Assembly: GCF_000775285.1 (NCBI RefSeq)
Contig: NZ_JJML01000037.1
Coordinates: 3-55,579 of the forward strand
Length of the DNA stretch: 55,577 bases
From: Neosynechococcus sphagnicola sy1
GTDB taxonomy: Bacteria > Cyanobacteriota > Cyanobacteriia > Neosynechococcales > Neosynechococcaceae
Direction of reading: 5' to 3'
Numbering within the stretch: position 1 is the first letter of the stretch; each line of letters starts with the position of its first letter. Shown here piece after piece: positions 20,190 to 29,428 of this stretch. Below the pieces are notes generated by a model. That model saw only the letters and a list, made by a program, of their open reading frames with translations, ran no database searches and was not told where the DNA came from. A program made the position numbers and the translations under genes.

Positions 20190-23100
20190 ATGGAACCCAG
20201 CGTGGTCAAAGTACTCCTAGTCACAGAGGACAAAAACGACTATGGACTGATCCAGGTGCTGCTATCAGAGATTGAGACGGCAACCTTTAACTTGGAATGG
20301 GTAACCACCGCCAGTGCGGCCCTAGGGCAGATGCCCCAGAATCACCATCAGGTCTATCTGGTAGATTATCGACTGGGGGGCCTGGAATTACTCCATGCCG
20401 CCATTGCTCAGGGATGTCGTGGCCCGATTATTTTACTGATCCATCCGGGAGATCAGACCATCGATGTGGCGGCATTCGGGGCAATCGCTGTAGACATTCT
20501 GATCAAAGGTCGCATTGAGGCATCCTTACTCGAACGGGCGATCCGCTATGGCAGGCAGCACACCCACACCCTGACGGCACTCCATGAAAGTGAGTCCAAG
20601 TTAGGGGGAATTCTCAATTCCCTCATGGATGTGGTCTGGTCACTGTCCGCAACCACCCTAGAGGTGCTTTACATCAGTCCGGCCGTGCAACGGGTCTATG
20701 GGCGCTCTGAGGCTGAGTTTTTTTGCCAATCCTCATCTCTGGCTTGAGGTGGTGCATCTCGACGATCAGGAAAGGGTTCGGCATTATATTTCAACGGTGG
20801 TGCAGGAGGGTTCCATCGATTGGGAATACCGGATTCTCAAGCCCGATGGTGCCGTCCGTTGGGTGCGCAACCGTAGTTGTCTGGTCTGCGATCGCCATCA
20901 AAGAACCTGCCGCATTGATGGCATGGTGACGGATATCACCCAGCGAAAGATCGCGGAGGTGGCGCTGCATCAGGCCGTACAGCAAAACAGTCTTTTAGCC
21001 CTGGCGATCTCAAATCTCGCCACTGGGGTAATTATCTCTGACGCTACCCTGCCAGACAATCCTGTGATTTTTGCTAATCCTGGTTTCACCGCGATCACGG
21101 GCTATGCCAGCGACGAAATCATCGGACGTAACTGCCGTTGCTTGCAGGGTGCTAACACTGAAAGAACCACTGTGCAGGCAATTCGGCAGGCGATCGCAGA
21201 CAGACAGCCCTACAACTGCGTGGTGCTGAACTATCGCAAAGATGGTATCCCATTCTGGAATGAGCTGACACTGAACCCGGTCTTCGATGTTGCGGGGCAG
21301 CTTACCAACTTTGTAGGACTGCAAACCGATGTTACGGCTCGCAAGCAAGCAGAGACGATGCTGGAGCAGTTACGCCATCAACATCAGTTGATTTTGAACT
21401 CTGTGGGTGAGGGAATTTATGGCTTAGATTTGCAGGGCCATGCCACGTTTGTGAATCCAGCGGCGGCCAGGATGACAGGGTGGGAGGCCGCAGAGTTAAT
21501 TGGTCAGTCTATTCCAGGCATCTTGCATCAGTCGATGTCGGAGGAAATTCTTTCCTCCTGGCAGGACGCCATCGTCGGGGAAACCGCCGGAGATCTCAGT
21601 CCAGTGGAGGGCGTCTTCTGGAGAAAGGATGGCAGTAGTTTTTGGGTGGAATATATCCGCAAGCCGATTCGAGAGCAGGGCGAGTTGGTTGGTATGGTGG
21701 TGACCTTTCAGGATATCACCGAGCGCAAACAGGCTGAGGAAGCACTGAAGGAAAGTGAAGAACGCTATGCCCTAGCGGTACAAGGGGCGAACGATGGGCT
21801 GTGGGACTGGAATCTCAAAACCAATCAGATCTATTTTTCCCCCCGATGGAAAGCCATGCTGGGCTGGGGGATCGACGAAATTAGCAACAGCCCCGACGAA
21901 TGGTTCACCCGCCTCCATCCAGAGGAATTAGCCCAGGTGAGAACCGCCCTGTTGATCCACCTGGAAGGACAAAGTGCTCATTTTGAAATTGAGCATCGGA
22001 TGCAACACAAAGATGGTAGTTTCTGTTGGGTTCTGAATCGAGGACTGGCCATTCGCGATCGCCAGGGGAGGGTTTCCCGCATGGCAGGATCGTTGACGGA
22101 TATTACCGAGCGCAAGCAAGCAGAAGCCCAGCTCCTGTACGATGCCTACTACGACCCGTTGACCCAGCTTCCCAATCGGGCCTTGTTGATGGATCGCTTG
22201 GAGGAGGTCGCCAATTGGGCGCAGCAGCGGCATACCTTGTTTGCTGTTTTATTCATTGATCTGGATCGGTTCAAAGGGGTCAATGATAGTTTGGGACATA
22301 CGCGGGGCGATCAATTACTGATCGCCATTGCCCAACTTTTGAAAGTTTGTGTGCGGCAAGGAGATACCGTTGCCCGTTTAGGGGGCGACGAGTTTGCGAT
22401 TGTTCTTGACGCCCTCCAATCTGTTACCGATGCCATCAGTGTAGCGGAGCGAATTCAGCAAGAACTGACCCTTCCGATTAACTTAAGCGGCTGTGAAGTC
22501 TTTGCCACGGTCAGTATCGGCATTGCCCTCAGTGGTGAAGGGAATCAAGAGCCAGAAGACCTGTTGCGGGATTCGGATATTGCCATGTACCAGGCCAAGC
22601 TCCTGGGTAAGTCGCGTTATGTAATCTTCGATGCCCAGATGCGCCACCGGGCGATCGCCCAGTTGCAGTTAGAGACAGACTTACGACGGGCAATGACCGC
22701 CCAGGCATTTCACCTAGAGTATCAGCCCATTGTTTGCCTCAGTCGTAACTCCATCATTGGGTTTGAAGCCTTATTACGCTGGCGACATCCCTTGCGGGGA
22801 GCCATTTCGCCAGGAGAGTTTATTCCCCTGGCCGAAGAGACCGGCTTAATTGTGCCCTTGGGGTTTTGGGCGCTGAAGGAAGCCTGTCTTCAAATGCAGA
22901 GCTGGCAATCTCAGTTGCCCACACCCTTACCGCTGACGATCAGTGTCAACCTTTCCTGCAAACAATTTTCCCAACCCAACCTGTTCGAAAACATCGCCCA
23001 GATTTTGCAGGAAACCCAATTGGATGGCCAGTTCTTAAAACTGGAGATCACTGAGAGTACGATCATGGAAAATGCCGAAGCTGCTCCCTCCATGTTGACT

Positions 23101-23466
23101 GATTTAAAAGCCCTGGGCATTCAGTTATCCATTGATGATTTCGGCACCGGCTACTCCTCTCTGAGTTATTTACATCGGTTTCCCATCGATACCTTAAAGA
23201 TTGATCGGTCATTTATTAGCCGCATCACCACGGCTTCTGAACCATTCGAAATTGTCAAAACCATCCTGGCCTTAGCCGAAAACCTGGGGATGACCGTCGT
23301 TGCCGAGGGGGTCGAAACCCCCGATCAACTGGTGCAATTGAAGATGCTAAAGTGCCCCTATGCTCAGGGATATTTCTTCTCTCGTCCAGTTTCCAGTGCC
23401 GCAGCGCAGCAATTGATTCTCCAGCAGTGTTCACCAACCGCTCCATCCCAACTGTCCTCAATTTAA
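20190..23466 (+). CDS. REC-PAS-LOV-PAS-PAS-GGDEF-EAL cyclic-di-GMP enzyme, candidate blue-light receptor, frameshifted
   Basis: Restored product of 1091 residues. Order: REC (1-115, YLVDYRLGG), PAS (130-255), a LOV-type PAS (265-375), PAS (385-505), PAS (515-640), GGDEF (645-810) and EAL (825-1080). The LOV segment has GRNCRCLQG with the flavin-adduct Cys at 315, NYRKDG, FWNELTLNPV and FVGLQTDVT, the residues that bind FMN. The usual Phe after NCR is Cys 317. GGDEF (731-735) is canonical, with RQGD as an inhibitory site five residues before it. EAL shows EALLRW (Glu 859), DDFGTGYSS and EGVE, so hydrolysis is also possible. One surplus T in 20718-20724 breaks the frame. It follows the terminator by 220 bases and probably has its own promoter. 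Confidence 0.88.
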
Positions 23467-23757
23467 CAGCCACCACTTCTATGTTCACACTCGCCAATCT
23501 GTGGTTTTTTGGCTCCAGTTTTCCCTTTCGAGGTGGGCTGCCAGCATTAGGAGGGGTTGCGATGCTGACAGCCCTTCTCTGGCGCGATCTCAAACCTGTG
23601 CTAAGGGGGTCAAAGCTCTCTTCTATCGCACGGGCTTCTGACCGCAGCAAAAATGTCAAATACTAGCCAGACTTTCACTTTAGTGTTTCTATTCCCCCTC
23701 AAGATCTACTACAGTGAAGAGAGGGAATGAGTAAATATACAGGGTCAGGAGCAGATT

Positions 23758-24033
23758 ATGTCTGGTGGCGAGTTGCAGACTTTTGGATCTCTCTCGGAGC
23801 GAGAACTCCAGGTGCTTGAACTGGTGGCTGCTGGCTTGACCAACCAGCAAATTGCTGAGAAGTTGGACATTAGCAAGCGTACCGTGGATAACCATATCAG
23901 CAACATCTTGACAAAAACCGCCACCGAAAACCGGGTTTCCCTGGTACGTTGGGCCTTGCAATGGGGCAAAGTCTGCCTTGATGAATACAACTGCTGCACC
24001 TTACCTCTGGCTGAGGATGGAGTGGTTTCCTAA
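23758..24033 (+). CDS. pedR: PedR-type LuxR-family redox regulator
   Basis: A 91-residue stand-alone LuxR/GerE helix-turn-helix protein: LSERELQVLELVAAGLTNQQ, then the recognition helix SKRTVDNHISNIL. The tail contains Cys 73, Cys 79 and Cys 80. The size and Cys 80 match PedR of Synechocystis, whose Cys 80 is reduced by thioredoxin so that photosynthetic electron flow controls its DNA binding. AGGAG ends 8 bases before the ATG. That it is PedR is inferred from length, motif and the Cys; its targets are not visible here. Confidence 0.8.
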   Translation: MSGGELQTFGSLSERELQVLELVAAGLTNQQIAEKLDISKRTVDNHISNILTKTATENRVSLVRWALQWGKVCLDEYNCCTLPLAEDGVVS

Positions 24034-24052
24034 AGTAGCAGTAACAACGGAC

Positions 24053-24331
24053 ATGGATAATCTGACACAGCTTAGTGATCAACCCAATGCAGTCGATCAA
24101 TTCCAGATTCCTGGGTTACCCTTGGCTGTGTACCGAGAACTAGCCGCTCACCTGCAACAGGTTGTGGGGGTCTCAGTGGTACTGGTTCCCCAGTCATCGG
24201 AGCAATTTGACTACAGCCAGAGTCAGGTGGCAAGTCTCCAGATTGAGTATGCAATCACCGCCAATCCCATAGCCCGTTGTCAAGTTGAACCAATCTTGGC
24301 CTATTACAGAGACCACTACGCAGGCGAGTGA
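24053..24331 (+). CDS. Conserved hypothetical protein downstream of pedR
   Basis: 92 residues from ATG 24053, starting 19 bases after the pedR stop and so probably co-transcribed. Soluble, with no membrane segment. It has one Cys (ARCQVEP) and a hydrophobic core VVGVSVVLVP. The frame is open upstream into pedR, but the ATG at 24053 avoids a long overlap. No family recognised. Confidence 0.55.
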   Translation: MDNLTQLSDQPNAVDQFQIPGLPLAVYRELAAHLQQVVGVSVVLVPQSSEQFDYSQSQVASLQIEYAITANPIARCQVEPILAYYRDHYAGE

Positions 24332-24448
24332 CTCTACGGATCGTATTCTCTTATATAAACTTTAAATAAAGTCGGTTTTTTGCGTAATTTACGTAAATTT
24401 CTCCCCAGGCTTGTCATACCTCAGTGATTTCTAGGTAAGAATGGACTT

Positions 24449-24757
24449 GTGGCAGTTGATGCTAGTGATATCACCGAACTCAGTCCCTCGATTAATCCGA
24501 ACGCTAAGTGCATCGGTGTGAATCACTCTTTAGACCTGATCGTCAATCTTTCGCAAAAACGTGGCTATAGGACTATCGTGATGAAACTTACAGAGGTTGT
24601 TCGTGAAGCGATCTTCGTAGGGAAAATGACATTTCTCATCGAAGATCAGATCAACTTTATTCTCTGGTCAGAACATCCAGAAACAGAAGACTTGGAAGCT
24701 CTAGATTTGCTATTAGATGGGCTTTCAGTCGGTTCGGTTAAATATATCCCCCATTAG
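24449..24757 (+). CDS. Small hypothetical protein
   Basis: Up to 102 residues from GTG 24449, or 59 from ATG 24581 (MKLTEVVREAIF). Soluble and slightly acidic, with ETEDLEALDLLLDGL near the C-terminus. No domain is recognised and no clear ribosome-binding site decides the start. It precedes another small gene by 47 bases. Reality is likely but not certain. Confidence 0.45.
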   Translation: MAVDASDITELSPSINPNAKCIGVNHSLDLIVNLSQKRGYRTIVMKLTEVVREAIFVGKMTFLIEDQINFILWSEHPETEDLEALDLLLDGLSVGSVKYIPH

Positions 24758-24804
24758 AGTTCCAGCCCATTGCTGTTGCAAGACTATACAATTCGAGAAG
24801 TTCT

Positions 24805-25038
24805 ATGTCTGAAATTTTTATCCTTGTGAAAAATGCTTTGAAATCAGGTTATTTAACCATTGAAGCTGAACAGCGATTGCATCAACTCACTCTCGGCCAA
24901 TGCAGCTTATTTGAGATTGATTCCCTCCTTAAGTTACAACAGGCATTCTTAACAAATCTCGTCAAAAAGGAAACTTACGAACGGAAGCGATCGCAGCTGT
25001 TAACCCAGACTGTTCCAGTCATCTCCTTCATCCAATAG
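24805..25038 (+). CDS. Small helical hypothetical protein
   Basis: 77 residues, ATG at 24805. It is mostly predicted helix, with the pattern ALKSGYLTIEAEQRLHQLT that recurs in short cyanobacterial hypotheticals (two-helix modules of the type long, turn, AE-x-x-L-x-x-L). No catalytic residues are evident and the function is unknown. It may form a transcription unit with the gene ending at 24757. Confidence 0.5.
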   Translation: MSEIFILVKNALKSGYLTIEAEQRLHQLTLGQCSLFEIDSLLKLQQAFLTNLVKKETYERKRSQLLTQTVPVISFIQ

Positions 25039-25379
25039 ATTCTTGGGTTAAGTCCCTAAGAGGGTCTCATGAATTCCTACCCTTTATCTTTCTCAAATTT
25101 ACAGTTTATCTAGATACCCGACGCAACTAGCAGGCATCTAGATCACCTACGCTAACCAGTGGATCGAGAAAGGGGAAAGGAGTTAAGGAGCATGGGATGA
25201 ACGGGAAGATGCAACCCGAACAACCCATAATAGATTGGTCTGGGTGTGTCACTTCTTGGGAAATAGAAAGCAGCGATTGCGGCTTATCATCGCCCAACCG
25301 CTGTTATGCTCTCGGCACTTTATAATGGGGTGATCACACCCCCTCTAGAACCATTCAGCTGTAATGCAAGGGTGATTCA
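25039..25379. other. Intergenic region, no gene seen
   Basis: 341 bases between convergent genes. No open frame of note. GGGGTG-ATCA-CACCCC at about 25327-25342 is a 6-bp palindrome without a T tract, a weak terminator candidate. Confidence 0.4.
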
Positions 25380-26129
25380 TTATCTCTGGAGATTGTCGGG
25401 ACGTACCCAATCCCTTGACAAGATCAGTTGCAAATCTTCTGGATTGAAAATAATCAATCGATCATAGGCTCTTCCCCTAGAATTTACTGGCCCTGCAACT
25501 CCTCCTACCAAGATGTTGCTGACGAGATCGCCAAACAAGCTACTCAGTCCCTGGCGGGCTGCGGCAGTGGCCACGCCACCTTCAACATTTTGCCGGGTAA
25601 TATCACGGGTGGCAGATCTGACTCTTGAGACAGCTTGAATGCTAAAAGAACGATTCCCAATCACCACTCGATTGGCGATGTAACGAGCACCAGGATTCCC
25701 ATTCACTGTCACTGATTGGAATTGCCCCTCCAGGCGACTTCCCTGGGGAATGACCACCTGTCCCCTGTCATTGCGAACAGGCTCACTGACCACTAATGCG
25801 CTATTCACATTGTCTCCAGGAGCTAGTATCATACGGCCACGGTTATTCCCTTGATTACGGTTATTCCCTTGATTTAGGTAGTTTGTGTTAATGATCGTGC
25901 CCCTAGAAAGCTGAAGCCCACGGTTGTTGCCATTACTGTAGTTACATGGCTGATTCCGGTTATTACCATTCCCGTTGTTACAGGGTCGATTGTTGTAATT
26001 CTGTGCAACATCTGAAATATCAGTTGCGATCGCAGGTACCGAAATAAGGATAGATGGTAGGACGGTAGCCGCCATCCCAAGGATCATCAACGTGGTTGCA
26101 GCTGACCTATAAAGTGGAGAGTTGCTCAT
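25380..26129 (-). CDS. Secreted Asn/Gly-rich hypothetical protein (paralogue of the gene at 53062)
   Basis: 249 residues from the ATG at 26129, which gives a good signal peptide (hydrophobic LMILGMAATVLPSILIS, then AIA). A frame open to 26219 would bury the signal. Residues about 40-100 are rich in Asn, Gly, Arg and Gln (repeats of NQGNNR). A conserved C-terminal domain follows: VIPQGSRLEGQ, RYIANRVVI, AAARQGL, GGVAG and IIFNPEDLQLILSRD. The same block order occurs in the protein at 53062-53707. The set value-range plus glycine-rich hinge suggests an extracytoplasmic structural or conjugation-like (TrbI-type) domain, but the function is unknown. Confidence 0.65.
   Translation of the reverse strand: MSNSPLYRSAATTLMILGMAATVLPSILISVPAIATDISDVAQNYNNRPCNNGNGNNRNQPCNYSNGNNRGLQLSRGTIINTNYLNQGNNRNQGNNRGRMILAPGDNVNSALVVSEPVRNDRGQVVIPQGSRLEGQFQSVTVNGNPGARYIANRVVIGNRSFSIQAVSRVRSATRDITRQNVEGGVATAAARQGLSSLFGDLVSNILVGGVAGPVNSRGRAYDRLIIFNPEDLQLILSRDWVRPDNLQR
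25840..25875. repeat. 18-bp tandem duplication in the Asn-rich region
   Basis: CGGTTATTCCCTTGATTA at 25840-25857 is repeated with one change at 25858-25875. It encodes two NQGNNR units of the secreted Asn-rich protein. Confidence 0.85.
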
Positions 26130-26654
26130 ACTTCGTTTTGCTAAAAACATGTTAAAAGTCTCTAAATATTGGCTAGAGAGCTCCTTCATTAACCATGGCA
26201 TAAAGGCGTTTGAAATCATGTCTAGGCAAATGATTAACTTGTATCAATATGGCGGCTATTCAACTAGTGAATTACAGTCGATTCTTGACTGGCAAAAGCT
26301 TCAGGACTGGAAGCGTACCGCATTTAGCCAAGAACCGCTATATATCTGTGAATCGAAAATCATGAATAGTAATACATCAATGGGAATCCATCGTTAATTA
26401 AACGGAGAACAATGTCATAAAAGCGCAGATAAAACGTCCCTGGTGCTGTGTCACAGCTTAATTTTAGGGTGGGCAGAGGTGAGTTTACATCTGGCATCAT
26501 CGATCTTGATTTGCCAATCGACACCACGTTGAGTGTTGTTCATGTCGGTTGACCCAGCTAGGTACACGTAAATTTTGTGATTGCCAGAAAGAGTATATTC
26601 ATACTGCTTATCAACAACGCCGAAAAGGCATCGTAGCTTTGACAACCTTGGCAA
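26130..26654. other. Intergenic region with weak open frames, no supported gene
   Basis: 525 bases between the Asn-rich gene and tRNA-Leu. A minus-strand frame at about 26451-26620 reads YTLSGNHKIYVYLAGSTDMN and RGVDWQIKIDD, which looks protein-like, but its only start is inside the tRNA. It may be a relic. AGAACCGCTATA at 26331-26342 is the reverse complement of a motif at 7257. Confidence 0.35.
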
Positions 26655-26736
26655 TGCGGACGGAGGGACTTGAACCCACACACCTTTCGGTACTAGAACC
26701 TAAATCTAGCGCGTCTGCCAATTCCGCCACGTCCGC
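26655..26736 (-). tRNA. tRNA-Leu, anticodon UAG
   Basis: The minus strand folds as a class II tRNA of 82 bases. The acceptor stem is GCGGACG with CGTCCGC plus discriminator A. The D arm has GCGGAATTGGCAGACGC. The anticodon stem CTAGA/TCTAG holds the loop TTTAGGT (anticodon TAG). There is a long variable arm, and the T arm has GGTTCAAGTCC. CCA is not encoded. The class II long arm and the discriminator A fit leucine. It decodes CUA codons. Confidence 0.95.
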
Positions 26737-26896
26737 AAATTTCAATTTTAACGATTATAACAAAAAAGGGATCTCTTGAACCTAGTTCATTGACAAAACT
26801 ATTCCACAGCGTATTGGTACGTTTATATTTTTAATTTTTCTCCCCTACCTACCTGCTACTGCGACGGGGCTATTGGGAATGGCCATTGGTGACAGA

Positions 26897-28213
26897 TCAG
26901 CGGGTTGGCTTGCTGCCGCAATCCTGATGTTTAAAAAAGTGCCCGATCAGGTAGAGAGAACCACATAGGATCGTAAGTGGTTCAATGTCATCCTGATTCT
27001 TGAAATCTGAACTATCCTGGAACGCTGCTTGTAAGCCTGAGGCCAAATCTGGATAGGGTTGACAATGAGTGAGCCCCGGACATTGACGTTGTGCTAATTG
27101 CGTTAACTCAATTGGGTTAGCAGAACTGTGATCGGGCACAGGAACAAGGTAGAGTGCATCCCCTGATCTTAGTAAGGTTTGGAAAATCTCGCTGTGATCT
27201 TTGGTAGACAGCATCCCCATCACCCACTGCACGGAGCGGGCATCTCCTAAGCGATCCACAAACTGGCGTAATACCCCTGCTGCTGCTGGATTATGCGCCC
27301 CGTCGATCAGCAAACGATGTTCTTGCCAGTGAACCCACTGAAGCCGACCCGGCCAGTGAGTGTGGGCCATCCCATCCTGAATGGCAGCATCGGTAATCGA
27401 CCAGCCTTGCTGTCTCAGGACTTGCACCGCTGCGATCGCCAGGGATGAATTCCGCAACTGCACCTCTCCAGCCAGGGGCAACGGGTACTGGATACCCCGA
27501 AACTCTGCCCAGGGCATGGGTTTAGGAGAACCGGAGTCAGTTGGCCTTGGAATCTCTTGAGCCGATTCAGGCCAGTCCACTGGACAATTGAGGGCTGCAA
27601 TCTGCTCTGCCACCACCACAGCAGCCTCCGCAGGTAAGAGACCTACAATTGCGGGGCTACCGACTTTGAGAATCCCTGCTTTTTCTCGGGCAATATCCGC
27701 CAACGTTGGTCCTAAGACCTGCCAATGTTCACGACTGAGGGAGGTAATAATGCTAACCAAGGGGCGATCGCAGACATTGGTGGCATCCAGCCGTCCCCCT
27801 AAACCCACTTCAACTATGGCAATCTCGACCTGTTGCTGGGCAAAATAGAGCCAACTTGCAGCGGTGATCACCTCAAACTGAGTGGGCATTTCTAGGGGTG
27901 AAATCGCAGCCTCAACTTGCTCAAGCACCTGTTGGAGGGCAATGGGGGCGATCGCTTCTTCATTCAGACAAATCCGCTCACACCAGTTGACCAGATGTGG
28001 CGACGTGTAGCGTCCCACACGATAGCCAGCCGCTGTTAAGATCCCTGACAAATAAGCACAAACCGAACCCTTGCCGTTGCTTCCCGCCACATGGATGATG
28101 GGGTACTGTTGTTGCGGATTGCCCAAATTTGCCAAGAGGGACTGAATCCGATCCAACCCCAGATGGACACCAAACCGCTGATAGGGTTCGAGAATCGTGT
28201 CAACGTCGATCAC
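26897..28213 (-). CDS. folC: Dihydrofolate synthase / folylpolyglutamate synthase
   Basis: 438 residues, the family length. It adds glutamate to dihydropteroate and folates. Motifs: the P-loop HVAGSNGKGSVCAYL near residue 43, TSPHLVNWCERI, the Mur-ligase-like EVGLGGRLDATN and DGAHNPAAAGVL in the C-terminal domain. The start codon is GTG at 28213. It stands alone on the minus strand, with the hypothetical gene at 28255 just upstream in the same direction (41-base gap), so the two may share a transcript. Confidence 0.93.
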   Translation of the reverse strand: MIDVDTILEPYQRFGVHLGLDRIQSLLANLGNPQQQYPIIHVAGSNGKGSVCAYLSGILTAAGYRVGRYTSPHLVNWCERICLNEEAIAPIALQQVLEQVEAAISPLEMPTQFEVITAASWLYFAQQQVEIAIVEVGLGGRLDATNVCDRPLVSIITSLSREHWQVLGPTLADIAREKAGILKVGSPAIVGLLPAEAAVVVAEQIAALNCPVDWPESAQEIPRPTDSGSPKPMPWAEFRGIQYPLPLAGEVQLRNSSLAIAAVQVLRQQGWSITDAAIQDGMAHTHWPGRLQWVHWQEHRLLIDGAHNPAAAGVLRQFVDRLGDARSVQWVMGMLSTKDHSEIFQTLLRSGDALYLVPVPDHSSANPIELTQLAQRQCPGLTHCQPYPDLASGLQAAFQDSSDFKNQDDIEPLTILCGSLYLIGHFFKHQDCGSKPTR

Positions 28214-28254
28214 GGGCTACCGCACCTACTTGAAAACTGAAGTACAAGCTCCGC

Positions 28255-28581
28255 TTAGGGATTCAACCTACGATAGATGGCACAAAGGCGACTGGGCTTA
28301 AAAATTTTTGCCTGAAACATGAAGTTAGGGGGTACGTTGATAATCCCATAGTCCTCTGACTCATGAAACTTCTGAAATTCAGCAGGCATTCCTTTCGGTG
28401 TAGTAGTGGTGTAGGGAACAGGCTGAAAAATTAACTCGGTGAACTCCACCTGTGGGGAGTCTAACTGTTGAGCAACCTGGGTCAAAAACGTTTCAGTGCT
28501 CAACAAGTTGAACAATGCTGCTTTCGCATTCGGCTCTAGGGTAAAGCTGCCGTCAAAGTGATCAATGATCTTTAGGGCCAT
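28255..28581 (-). CDS. Small conserved hypothetical protein upstream of folC
   Basis: 108 residues, soluble. It begins MALKIIDHFDGSFTLEP and has a Thr-rich turn (PYTTTTPKG). No domain recognised and no membrane or signal segment. The 41-base gap to folC suggests co-transcription. Coding character is good over the whole length. Confidence 0.6.
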   Translation of the reverse strand: MALKIIDHFDGSFTLEPNAKAALFNLLSTETFLTQVAQQLDSPQVEFTELIFQPVPYTTTTPKGMPAEFQKFHESEDYGIINVPPNFMFQAKIFKPSRLCAIYRRLNP

Positions 28582-28871
28582 AGGATAACGGTAGCAATCG
28601 ATGAATCTAAGACTAACTGTATCGCGATGGCCGGGGGCCGATCTTTGACCATCGCACTGATTTTTGGCATCTTAACACTGCAGCAGCAGGGATAGAGTCT
28701 AGAATTTGGTTCGGGAAAGCCTCAAAATAGAGATCACTGGACTCCAACCAGGAACCCCATCAATAACCGAATTTACAACTACAAGTAATTCTAGTTACAA
28801 CAAGGTATAAGTATCCTGGTTGTTTGCAAAACGGTGTCCTCAGCCTAAGCCTGAATAGGAGGCGATCATCT

Positions 28872-29423
28872 ATGGGTAATGCAATTCATTTTGGTGCACT
28901 GGTAATGCTGTCTAGCGTGGTAGGCATAACGGGGCAGGTGGAAGCGATTCAATTGGGGGATGGCAGTCGAGCGTTTGTCAATCCCCCGCGCCTATTGGGG
29001 GCTGTCACAACCAGCAGTGATGTTTACGCCTGGAATTCTACCTACTACTTCACATTACAAATTCCGGAAGACGCTGGAGAACCTCTCCAGAAAGTGGTGA
29101 TTGTGCAACAGGAAGGCTTAGACTTGGATTTGGACTACAATCTCAAGCAATTTGTTGCCTTTGAAGGGGCTTCTTATCGTAAGCGTGGTGCACCGATTGC
29201 CATTGGGAATGTGGGCTTCGACCGTAAAAACCAGACTGTAACTGTGAGTTTTGATCCACCTGTTGTTCCCGGCACAACTGTGACCGTGGGGCTGCGCCCT
29301 TATGCCAACCCAGATACCAGCGGCGTTTATTTGTTTGGAGTGACGGCGTTCCCACCAGGGGAGAGAACACGTAGTCAGTTCCTGGGCTTTGGACGGCTGA
29401 CGTTCTATCGAGGGAGAGATTGA
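28872..29423 (+). CDS. DUF2808 family exported protein
   Basis: 183 residues from ATG 28872, which has GGAGG at 28858-28862; the open frame begins earlier at 28824. An N-terminal signal peptide (LVMLSSVVGITGQVEA) is followed by the domain marked by NPPRLLGA, YYFTLQIPEDAGEPL, VSFDPPVVPGTTVTVGLRP and YLFGVTAFP. The domain is typical of cyanobacteria and has no established function. The gene converges on the flavin reductase with a 5-base gap, so the two transcripts may overlap. Confidence 0.85.
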   Translation: MGNAIHFGALVMLSSVVGITGQVEAIQLGDGSRAFVNPPRLLGAVTTSSDVYAWNSTYYFTLQIPEDAGEPLQKVVIVQQEGLDLDLDYNLKQFVAFEGASYRKRGAPIAIGNVGFDRKNQTVTVSFDPPVVPGTTVTVGLRPYANPDTSGVYLFGVTAFPPGERTRSQFLGFGRLTFYRGRD

Positions 29424-29428
29424 TGATC

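Noticed and set aside
23255-23666. Open frames overlapping the end of the EAL domain on both strands
   Set aside because: They are shadows of the cyclic-di-GMP gene and end in non-coding sequence.
26122-26397. 91-codon plus-strand open frame upstream of the Asn-rich gene
   Set aside because: It covers the signal-peptide start and promoter region of the opposite gene and has no recognisable domain.
26451-26681. 76-codon minus-strand open frame
   Set aside because: Its start lies in the tRNA-Leu gene. The later part looks protein-like but lacks a start of its own, so it is kept only as a possible relic in the intergenic note.
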